This document shows positions 1 to 6,513 of a stretch of 8,632 nt of DNA, one piece after another (the first letter of the stretch is position 1; each line of letters opens with the position of its first letter). Position numbers and translations under genes: made by a program. Below the pieces are notes generated by a model. It was not told where the DNA came from. It was given only the letters and a program-made list of their open reading frames with translations, and made no database searches. Source of the DNA: Thermoanaerobaculia bacterium (lineage in GTDB: Bacteria > Acidobacteriota > Thermoanaerobaculia > UBA5066); NCBI GenBank assembly GCA_017999215.1, contig JAGOBQ010000149.1, positions 1 to 8,632 on the forward strand. Direction: 5' to 3'.

Positions 1-2285
1 GCGGCTGGCTCAGCCCGTCGGAGAGTCCGTACACGCTCGCGACCGATCGAAACGGCGACCTCACTCCCGCCGCTACGGTCACCACGATGCCGACGAGCGA
101 CGTCCCGAGCCCGGACGATCCGAACGTGAGGTCCGCCCCGACCGACGTGATCGTCGCTGGCACCAGCATCGCCAGAGGCGCGGCCGCGAAGACCTTCCGA
201 TACGTGAACCTCGATCCGGCGTTGCGCGACACGAACCTCTTCGGGTCGAACGTCCTCGTCGTCCCCGCCCCCGCGGGTGAGAACGGCCTCGGGCTCTCGG
301 CAGGGAACGCGAGGTTCCGCTACAGGATCACGAGGTCGAGCCGGCTCTTCCCCGTGACGGGCACCGACGAGACGGCCTGGTACACCTTCGACGCCGAGAA
401 GCCGGGCTACTCGGTCCTCGCGGCGGACGGCACCCCGTTCCACGACGACCTCGGAGGCACCGCTCTCCCGGCGCGGTACGACCCGGCGGCGGCGCAGGCG
501 ACCGGAGCGCTCGGAGTGCTGCTGCTCCACCACCACAACGCCAGGGCCTCGCGGATCGAGACCCTGACGGGGCGCAACACGCCGCCGACGGTCTCGATCG
601 CCGAGCCGACCCCGCAGACGGCGTACATCACCGCCGGGCTCGGCCTCCACTTCCACGCGGAGGGATCCGACCCCGACGCCGGCGACACGCTCTCCTATCT
701 CTGGGACCTCTGCGACGGCCGGAAGAAGACCGGTGCCCTCATGACGGCCTCGTTTCCGCGCGCGGGGTCGTGCACCGTGCGCGTGACGGCGACCGACCTC
801 GCGGGCGCGACGGCGACGGCCCAGGTCGTCGTCACGGTCTGGGAGCCGGAACCGGACCTCGGCCTCTCCAAGCTCCTGCCGGTCGTCCTCGACGTGCGGG
901 GCGTCGGCGGCGCGCCGTTCACGACGGAGCTGACGCTCGCCTCGCGGATGCCGGCGCTCACGACGGTGCTTCTCCGTTACACCGCATCCGTGGGCTCGGG
1001 TACCGGATGGGCCGGCGTCGGCCTCGAGGGGAGGGGGACCCGCGTCCTTCCGGACGTCATCGCCTACCTCAGGAGGCAGGGCCTCCCGATTCCCGACGAC
1101 GGGACGAACCAGGTCGGCACGCTCGAGGTCATGCCCCTCGGAGCGGCGAAGGCTTCGGACTTCTTCGTCGGCGCGAGGACGTCGACTCCGGGAGACGGGG
1201 GGAGCTTCGGCCTCTTCTACGCCGACAGCCCGTCGACGACGGCGACCGCGGTCGTCGCCGGTCTCCAGGAGAACGACGCGATGAGGTCGAACCTCGCAGT
1301 CGTGAACGCCGGGGCCGAACCGGTGACCCTCGCGATCCGCCTCCTCGGCCCGCTCGGCGAGGACCTCGGAGCGCTCCCGGACGCGACGCTTCCCGCCTGG
1401 GGATGGAAGCAGTACGACCGGCCTCTGCTCGGGAAAGCCGCTTCCGGACGGGCCCTCGTGGCGCGGATCGCGGGGAGCTCCCCGTTCTCGGCCTACGGAG
1501 TCCTGAACGACGCGGGGACCTCCGACGGCTCGTACGTCCCGCCGATCTTCCCGGGTGCCGCCGGGTCTGCGGATCTGACGATCCCGGTCGTCCTCGACGT
1601 CCAGGGCCTCGGCACGAGCCGCTACGCGACGGAAGTGACGCTCGCGAACCTCGGCGCCGCGCCGCTCGCGCTCACCCTGTCGTACGTCGCGACGGCTGAG
1701 TTCGGGGGCGGCTCGGGCTCGGTGCCCCTGACGCTCGCGGCGGGAGAGCAGCGGATCCTGCCGGACGCGATCTCCTTCCTGCGCGCCGGAGGCCTCGAGA
1801 TTCCGGGAGGCGGCTCGAACGTCGCGGGCTCGCTCCTGGTGAAGGCGCCCGCCGGCACTGATTCCGGCGTCCTCGTCGCGGGAGCGCGAACCTACACAGG
1901 GTCGACGCTCCGGCCAGGAACGTTCGGCGTCTATTACCCGGGACTGACCGCGGCCGAATCGGCCGACGGCCCGGTGAGGGTGAACGGCCTGCGGCAGGAC
2001 GCGTCGATGCGCTCCAACGTCGCGTTCGTCAACGTCGGCGACGCCGGCGCCGTGACGCTCAGGGTCACGTTCTTCAACGGGGAGGGGCAGGTGCTCGGGC
2101 GCCCGGAAGAGTGGCCCCTCGGCGCCGGCGAATGGAGACAGCTGGGCCAGCCCCTCGCCACGCGGGGCGCCGCCGCGGGATCCGCGAGGATCGAGAGGAT
2201 CGGGGGGAGATCGCGATTCCTCGCCTACGGAATCCTGAACGACGCGGCCACCTCGGACGGGAGCTACCTGCCGATGACGCGGTGA
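1..2285 (+). CDS. Secreted multidomain protein, C-terminal part (PKD domain plus two C-terminal beta modules); 5' end outside window
   Basis: The frame is open from position 3 to a TGA at 2283-2285. The ATG at 87 has no ribosome binding site and lies within coherent coding sequence, so the gene very probably begins upstream of the window. Residues are counted from that ATG. Residues 1-163 are a beta-rich region I cannot name; it could be the post-catalytic part of a subtilisin-like (S8) peptidase, but no catalytic motif is in view. Residues 164-252 form a PKD-type domain (NTPPTVSI at the start, SDPDAGDTLSYLWD, then VVVTVW). Its cysteines 209 and 229 could form a disulfide, which fits an extracytoplasmic protein. 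Residues about 262-495 and 497-732 are two copies of a module running from PVVLDV to SDGSY. No membrane anchor or sorting signal is seen at the C-terminus. Protein class is fairly sure; enzymatic function is not visible. Confidence 0.8.
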   Translation, partial: GWLSPSESPYTLATDRNGDLTPAATVTTMPTSDVPSPDDPNVRSAPTDVIVAGTSIARGAAAKTFRYVNLDPALRDTNLFGSNVLVVPAPAGENGLGLSAGNARFRYRITRSSRLFPVTGTDETAWYTFDAEKPGYSVLAADGTPFHDDLGGTALPARYDPAAAQATGALGVLLLHHHNARASRIETLTGRNTPPTVSIAEPTPQTAYITAGLGLHFHAEGSDPDAGDTLSYLWDLCDGRKKTGALMTASFPRAGSCTVRVTATDLAGATATAQVVVTVWEPEPDLGLSKLLPVVLDVRGVGGAPFTTELTLASRMPALTTVLLRYTASVGSGTGWAGVGLEGRGTRVLPDVIAYLRRQGLPIPDDGTNQVGTLEVMPLGAAKASDFFVGARTSTPGDGGSFGLFYADSPSTTATAVVAGLQENDAMRSNLAVVNAGAEPVTLAIRLLGPLGEDLGALPDATLPAWGWKQYDRPLLGKAASGRALVARIAGSSPFSAYGVLNDAGTSDGSYVPPIFPGAAGSADLTIPVVLDVQGLGTSRYATEVTLANLGAAPLALTLSYVATAEFGGGSGSVPLTLAAGEQRILPDAISFLRAGGLEIPGGGSNVAGSLLVKAPAGTDSGVLVAGARTYTGSTLRPGTFGVYYPGLTAAESADGPVRVNGLRQDASMRSNVAFVNVGDAGAVTLRVTFFNGEGQVLGRPEEWPLGAGEWRQLGQPLATRGAAAGSARIERIGGRSRFLAYGILNDAATSDGSYLPMTR

Positions 2286-2309
2286 CGGCCCGGCGCCCCG
2301 TCGCGTGCG
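2286..2309. other. 24-bp convergent intergenic gap
   Basis: This is the gap between the stop codons of the secreted protein gene and the LysR gene. It holds a weak 5-bp inverted repeat (GACGG at 2284-2288 and CCGTC at 2298-2302) around a GGCGCC centre. No T-tract follows on either strand, so I do not call an intrinsic terminator here. Confidence 0.35.
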
Positions 2310-3224
2310 TCACGCCCCGAACTCCGCCGGCGCCATCTCCTGGAGGTACTCCGTCAGGAGGCGGTGCCTCGCGAGGCGGGCCTTGCCGGCCTTCTGGTAG
2401 AGGGCGAAGCGGTCCTCGAGCGGGCGGATCGTGGGGAAGAGCGGGACGAGGGCGCCGCGGTCGAGCTCGCCCTTCAGGCTGTAGCTCGGGGCGAGGAGGA
2501 CACCGAGGCCGCTCGCGGCGGCGGTGATGAGGCCGCGGATGTGGTTGATGGCGACGACGCGGCCGAACGAGGGGCGCCGGCTCTTCGGGAAGGCGCCGAG
2601 GAAGCGCTCCCACCAGGCGCACTCCTTGTCGATCGAGAGGACGGCGCAGCGGGAGAGGTCGGCGGGATCCTCGATTCGGTGAGCCTCGCGGTAGTCGGGC
2701 GCGCAGGCGACCATGTAGGCCTCGCGGAAGAGCGGCGTCCTCTCGATCTCCGGGTTCGGGTGCGTGACGCAGTCGATGGCGAGGTCGACGTCGTCGCGCA
2801 GAAGCGGAGTCAGGAGGTCGTGCGAGAGGTGGAAGTCCATCTCGATCCCGGGGTTCGCGTCGAGGAACGGGCGGATGTGTCGCATCAGGACGCTCGTCCC
2901 GAACTCGACCGTCGCGCCGAGGCGGAGCCGCCCTTCGGCCCGCTTCCGCTCGCGCTGGAGCGCCTCCTCGGCCTCCTCGAGCGTCGCGAAGACGCGCTCG
3001 CACGCCTCGCGGAGGATCTCCCCCTCGGGCGTCGGGACGACCTTTCGCCCGCGCCGGTCGAGGAGGCGGACCTTCGCCGAGCGCTCGAGCCGGCTCACCG
3101 CGTGGCTCACGGCGCTCTGCGTCCGGTGGAGGCGCTCGGCGGCGGCCGAGAAGCCGCCGGCCTTCACGACGGCGTGGAAGGCGCGGAGGTGGGCGAGGTC
3201 GAGGGCGGGCGCGGGGGCGGCCAT
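2310..3224 (-). CDS. LysR-family transcriptional regulator
   Basis: This is a 304-residue cytoplasmic DNA-binding regulator, the normal length for LysR-type proteins. Residues 9-66 form the winged helix-turn-helix, with the recognition segment at about 26-47 (SAAAERLHRTQSAVSHAVS). A linker helix follows (EEAEEALQRERKRAEGR), then the periplasmic-binding-protein-like effector domain from about residue 98 (GRLRLGATVEFGTS) to about 296. The ATG at 3224 is the first start in frame; no ATG, GTG or TTG lies upstream in this frame across the intergenic region. No Shine-Dalgarno sequence precedes it. The gene is divergent from the two aldehyde dehydrogenase genes across 89 bp, the classic arrangement for a LysR regulator and its targets. 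The effector is unknown; an intermediate of lysine or proline breakdown is a reasonable guess from context. The operator candidate lies just before its own start, which would fit autoregulation. Confidence 0.93.
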   Translation of the reverse strand: MAAPAPALDLAHLRAFHAVVKAGGFSAAAERLHRTQSAVSHAVSRLERSAKVRLLDRRGRKVVPTPEGEILREACERVFATLEEAEEALQRERKRAEGRLRLGATVEFGTSVLMRHIRPFLDANPGIEMDFHLSHDLLTPLLRDDVDLAIDCVTHPNPEIERTPLFREAYMVACAPDYREAHRIEDPADLSRCAVLSIDKECAWWERFLGAFPKSRRPSFGRVVAINHIRGLITAAASGLGVLLAPSYSLKGELDRGALVPLFPTIRPLEDRFALYQKAGKARLARHRLLTEYLQEMAPAEFGA

Positions 3225-3225
3225 G

Positions 3226-3253
3226 CATGAAGGATATCGATTCAGTCCATGAA
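3226..3253. promoter_or_regulatory. Candidate LysR operator: T-N11-A inverted repeat plus CATGAA direct repeat
   Basis: Positions 3241-3253 read TTCA-N5-TGAA, a perfect dyad that starts with T and ends with A thirteen bases later, which fits the T-N11-A consensus of LysR-type boxes. CATGAA occurs at 3226-3231 and again at 3248-3253, exactly 22 bp apart or about two helical turns. The half-site order is therefore TGAA, TTCA, TGAA. The cluster lies next to the LysR start codon and upstream of the candidate aldehyde dehydrogenase promoter, where LysR proteins usually bind. The assignment is inferred from pattern and position. Confidence 0.5.
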
Positions 3254-3263
3254 AACAATGAGC

Positions 3264-3292
3264 TTGGTAAATAGGAGATTCTGTCGCATAAC
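3264..3292 (+). promoter_or_regulatory. Candidate sigma70-type promoter for the aldehyde dehydrogenase pair
   Basis: The -35 candidate is TTGGTA (3264-3269; 4 of 6 matches to TTGACA). The -10 candidate is CATAAC (3287-3292; 4 of 6 matches to TATAAT). The spacer is 17 bp. Transcription would start near 3299-3300, leaving a short leader that contains the GGAGG of the first gene. The region is clearly richer in A/T than the surrounding coding DNA. A moderate-strength promoter just downstream of a LysR box fits activator-dependent expression. Confidence 0.45.
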
Positions 3293-3300
3293 CTGTCCTC

Positions 3301-3305
3301 GGAGG
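3301..3305 (+). promoter_or_regulatory. Ribosome binding site for the ALDH7 gene
   Basis: GGAGG stands 8 nt before the ATG at 3314 and supports that start over the second in-frame ATG at 3320. Confidence 0.75.
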
Positions 3306-3313
3306 GACTGGTC

Positions 3314-4849
3314 ATGCACATGCGGGTCAAGACGACGAAAGAGACGCTTCACGCGCTCGGGATCGAGGAGAAGAACCCCGGCGGTTTCGCCGGTGAGTGG
3401 GTCGGGAGCGGGAAGATCCAGCACGTCGTCTCCCCCGTGGACGGCTCGTCCCTCGCCTCGGTCGTCAACGTGACGAAGGAGGAGTTCGACGCGGTCCTCG
3501 CGAAGGCGCACGCCGCCTTCGCGACGTGGCGCGCCGTCCCCGCGCCGAAGCGGGGCGAGGTCGTCAAGGCGATCGGCGAGGAGCTGCGGGCTCAGAAGGA
3601 GCCCCTCGCCCGCCTCGTCTCCCTCGAGATGGGCAAGACCCTCCGCGAGGGGCTCGGCGAGGTGCAGGAGATGATCGACATCTGCGATTTCGCGGTCGGC
3701 CTCTCCCGCCAGCTCTACGGCCTCACGATGCCGAGCGAGCGGCGGCAGCACCGGCTCCAGGAGCAGTGGCACCCGCTCGGCGTCGTCGGCGTCATCACGG
3801 CCTTCAACTTCCCGGTCGCCGTCTGGAGCTGGAACGCCGCGCTCGCCCTCGTCGCCGGCGACTCCGTCCTCTGGAAGCCCTCGAGCAAGACGCCCCTCAC
3901 GGCGATCGCCGTCACGAAGATCGCCCGGCGCGCTCTCGAGCGCTTCGGGTACGACCCCGCCATCTGCTCGCTCACCATAGGCCGCGGGAGCGACATCGGC
4001 GACCTGATCAACACCGACCCGCGCGTCGCCCTCGTCTCCTACACCGGCTCCGTCCCCGGCGGCCGGCACGTCGGCAAGCTCGTCCAGGAGCGCTTCGGCC
4101 GCCTCATCCTCGAGCTCGGCGGGAACAACGCCGTCATCGTGAGCGAGAAGGGGGACCTCGACGTCGCTCTCGGTTCGGTCTACTTCGGGGCGATCGGGAC
4201 GGCCGGGCAGCGCTGCACCTCCACCCGCCGCGTCATCCTCCACGAGTCGGTCTACGACCGCTTCGTGGAACGGATGAAGGGGCTCTACGCGAAGACGACG
4301 ATCGGCGACCCGCTCGACGGCGCGAACCTGATGGGTCCGCTCGTCGACCGCGAGGCGGTCGCGACGATGCGGAGGGCGATCGAGGTCGCGAAGGGGCAGG
4401 GGGCGAAGGTCCTCGCGGGGGGCGAGCCGCTCGACCTCCCCGGCGGCTGCTACGTCACGCCGTGCCTCGTCGAGGCGTCGAGCGAGCTCCCCATCGTGAA
4501 GGAAGAGACGTTCGCGCCGATCGTCTACCTGATGAAGTACCGGACGATCGAGGAGGCGATCGCGATGCAGAACTCGGTCCCGCAGGGGCTCTCGAGCGCG
4601 ATCATCACGAACGACTTCCGCGAGACCGAGCTCTTCCTCTCGGTCGAAGGGAGCGACTGCGGCATCGCGAACGTGAACACCGGGACGAGCGGCGCCGAGA
4701 TCGGCGGCGCGTTCGGCGGCGAGAAGGAGACGGGCGGCGGGCGCGAGAGCGGCTCCGACGCCTGGAAGGCCTACATGCGCCGGCAGACGAACGCCCTGAA
4801 CTTCAGCGGCCGCCTCGAGCTCGCCCAGGGGATCACGCTCGAGATCTGA
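3314..4849 (+). CDS. amaB: ALDH7-family (antiquitin-type) aldehyde dehydrogenase, probable L-2-aminoadipate-6-semialdehyde dehydrogenase
   Basis: This 511-residue protein should oxidise alpha-aminoadipate semialdehyde (in equilibrium with cyclic piperideine-6-carboxylate) to 2-aminoadipate with NAD(P)+, a step of lysine catabolism. Its length matches animal antiquitin. Diagnostic stretches are PAPKRGEVVKAIGEELR, LVSLEMGK, GEVQEMIDICDFAVGLSR, EQWHPLGVVGVITAFNFPVA, GTAGQRCTSTRR, GSDCGIANVNTGTSGAEIG and GGGRESGSDAWKAYMRR. Expected catalytic residues are present: Cys301, the general base Glu267 in ELGGNN, and Asn165 in AFNFP. The NAD-site motif appears as YTGSVPGG. There is no signal peptide, so it is cytoplasmic. 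It is followed after 38 bp by the ALDH4 gene, probably as one transcript, and is divergent from a LysR gene. ALDH7 membership is very secure. The exact substrate is inferred from the family; some bacterial ALDH7 proteins act on other semialdehydes, so the symbol is tentative. Confidence 0.9.
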   Translation: MHMRVKTTKETLHALGIEEKNPGGFAGEWVGSGKIQHVVSPVDGSSLASVVNVTKEEFDAVLAKAHAAFATWRAVPAPKRGEVVKAIGEELRAQKEPLARLVSLEMGKTLREGLGEVQEMIDICDFAVGLSRQLYGLTMPSERRQHRLQEQWHPLGVVGVITAFNFPVAVWSWNAALALVAGDSVLWKPSSKTPLTAIAVTKIARRALERFGYDPAICSLTIGRGSDIGDLINTDPRVALVSYTGSVPGGRHVGKLVQERFGRLILELGGNNAVIVSEKGDLDVALGSVYFGAIGTAGQRCTSTRRVILHESVYDRFVERMKGLYAKTTIGDPLDGANLMGPLVDREAVATMRRAIEVAKGQGAKVLAGGEPLDLPGGCYVTPCLVEASSELPIVKEETFAPIVYLMKYRTIEEAIAMQNSVPQGLSSAIITNDFRETELFLSVEGSDCGIANVNTGTSGAEIGGAFGGEKETGGGRESGSDAWKAYMRRQTNALNFSGRLELAQGITLEI

Positions 4850-4875
4850 CCCCGACCCGCGTCGGCGAAGCCGGC

Positions 4876-4882
4876 AAGGAGG
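4876..4882 (+). promoter_or_regulatory. Ribosome binding site fixing the start of the P5C dehydrogenase gene
   Basis: AAGGAGG lies 5 nt before the ATG at 4888. It decides the start: the same frame stays open far upstream through the preceding gene, but that stretch is arginine-rich shadow sequence without any homology signal, and recognisable aldehyde dehydrogenase sequence begins only after 4888. Confidence 0.85.
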
Positions 4883-4887
4883 CCCCC

Positions 4888-6513
4888 ATGTCGCTCGGCA
4901 TCTACAAGGTCCCGGTCCCGAAGAACGAGACGGTGAAGGACTACGCGCCCGGGAGCCCCGAGCGCGCGAGCCTCCAGAAGAAGCTCGCCGAGATGGCCTC
5001 GGAGCGGATCGAGGTCCCCCTCGTCATCGGCGGGAAGGAGATCCGGACGGGGAAGATCGCGCAGGCGGTGATGCCGCACGACCACGGGCACGTCCTCGCC
5101 GACGTCCACCTCGCCGGCCCCGAGGAGGTCGCGCTCGCCGTGAAGGCCGCGGACCGCGCGAAGGACTTCTGGTCGCGAATGCCGTGGGAGGAGCGGGTCG
5201 CGATCTTCCTGAAGGCGGCCGAGCTCCTCGCGGGGCCGTACCGCGACGTCCTCAACGCCGCGACGATGCTCGGCCAGAGCAAGACCTGCCACCAGGCCGA
5301 GATCGACAGCGCCGCCGAGACGATCGACTTCTTCCGCTTCAACGCCCACTACTACGCCGAGATCCTGACCGAGCAGCCCGAGAGCGGCCCCGGAATGTGG
5401 AACCGGATGGAGCACCGGCCGCTCGAGGGGTTCGTCTTCGCGGTCTCGCCGTTCAACTTCACGGCCATCGCGAGCAACCTCGCGGCGGCTCCCGCCCTCT
5501 GCGGGAACACCGTCCTCTGGAAGCCCGCCTCGACCGCGCTCTTCAGCGCGCACCACCTGATGCGCCTCTACCGCGACGCCGGCATGCCGGACGGAGTCAT
5601 CAACATGATCCCGGGCAGCGGGCGCGCGATCGGCGACGTCGTCCTGAACCACCCCGACCTCGCGGGCATCCACTTCACCGGCTCGACGGCGGTCTTCAAC
5701 GGGATGTGGAGGACGGTGGGGCAGAACCTCGAGAAGTATCGCTCCTACCCGCGCCTCGTCGGCGAAACGGGCGGCAAGGACTTCATCTTCGCCCACCCGA
5801 GCGCCGACCCGAAGGCGCTCACGACGGCCATCCTGCGCGGCGCCTTCGAGTACCAGGGGCAGAAGTGCAGCGCGGCCTCGCGCGCCTACGTCCCCTCGAA
5901 CCTCTGGGAGAAGATCAAGGACGGCCTCCTCTCCGAGGTCGAGGGGATGAAGATGGGCGACCCGGCGGACTTCGGCAACTTCATGGGCGCCGTCATCGAC
6001 GAGGGGGCGTTCAAGGACCACTCGGAGGCGATCGACGCGGCGAAGGCGTCGAGCGACGCGAAGATCGTCGCGGGCGGCACGTACGACTCCTCTAGGGGCT
6101 GGTTCGTGCGGCCGACGATCATCCAGGCGCTCGACCCCTCGTACCACACGATGAGCCACGAGCTCTTCGGGCCGATCCTCACGATCCACGTGTACGACGA
6201 GGCGAAGTGGGAGGAGATGCTCGACGTCGTCGACGCGACGAGCCCCTACGCGCTCACGGGCGCCGTCTTCAGCCAGGACCGCTATGCCCTCCACGTCATG
6301 GTCCACCACCTGCGGCACGCGGCCGGCAACTTCTACATCAACGACAAGCCGACCGGCGCGGTCGTCGGCCAGCAGCCGTTCGGCGGAGCCCGCATGAGCG
6401 GCACGAACGACAAGGCCGGCTCGAGCCTGAACCTCCTCCGCTGGATCAGCCCGAGGACGATCAAGGAGACGTTCGTCCCGGCGACGGACTGGCGGTACCC
6501 GTACCAGGGCTGA
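4888..6513 (+). CDS. pruA: L-glutamate gamma-semialdehyde dehydrogenase (1-pyrroline-5-carboxylate dehydrogenase), ALDH4 type
   Basis: This 541-residue cytoplasmic enzyme oxidises glutamate-gamma-semialdehyde, the open form of P5C, to glutamate with NAD+. It is the last step of proline breakdown and also serves arginine/ornithine breakdown. It is the stand-alone type, not fused to proline dehydrogenase as in PutA. It looks close to the animal mitochondrial ALDH4A1 group: MPWEERVAIFLKAAELLAGP, GQSKTCHQAEIDSAAETIDF, SPFNFTAIASNLA, EYQGQKCSAASRAYVP, NFYINDKPTGAVVGQQPFGG and ARMSGTNDK are hallmarks. Catalytic Cys327, general base Glu293 (GETGGKD) and Asn190 are present. Ser328 and the Gly490-Ala491 anchor loop fit binding of the substrate's amino-acid end. 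It follows the ALDH7 gene by 38 bp with its own strong ribosome binding site, so co-transcription is likely. No proline dehydrogenase gene is in view. The last 53 bp overlap the convergent propeller gene. Confidence 0.95.
   Translation: MSLGIYKVPVPKNETVKDYAPGSPERASLQKKLAEMASERIEVPLVIGGKEIRTGKIAQAVMPHDHGHVLADVHLAGPEEVALAVKAADRAKDFWSRMPWEERVAIFLKAAELLAGPYRDVLNAATMLGQSKTCHQAEIDSAAETIDFFRFNAHYYAEILTEQPESGPGMWNRMEHRPLEGFVFAVSPFNFTAIASNLAAAPALCGNTVLWKPASTALFSAHHLMRLYRDAGMPDGVINMIPGSGRAIGDVVLNHPDLAGIHFTGSTAVFNGMWRTVGQNLEKYRSYPRLVGETGGKDFIFAHPSADPKALTTAILRGAFEYQGQKCSAASRAYVPSNLWEKIKDGLLSEVEGMKMGDPADFGNFMGAVIDEGAFKDHSEAIDAAKASSDAKIVAGGTYDSSRGWFVRPTIIQALDPSYHTMSHELFGPILTIHVYDEAKWEEMLDVVDATSPYALTGAVFSQDRYALHVMVHHLRHAAGNFYINDKPTGAVVGQQPFGGARMSGTNDKAGSSLNLLRWISPRTIKETFVPATDWRYPYQG

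Noticed and set aside
2284..2302. Terminator between the secreted protein gene and the LysR gene
   Set aside because: The stem is only 5 bp with a GC loop and there is no T-tract on either strand.
2074..3330. A 418-codon minus-strand frame overlapping the LysR gene and the divergent promoter
   Set aside because: It is the +1-shifted shadow of the LysR gene with Arg/Pro-rich composition, and it would run through both the promoter and the end of the upstream gene.
3397..4887. Upstream extension of the pruA frame through the ALDH7 gene
   Set aside because: The extension is arginine-rich shadow sequence out of frame with ALDH7. A strong AAGGAGG precedes the ATG at 4888, where homology begins.
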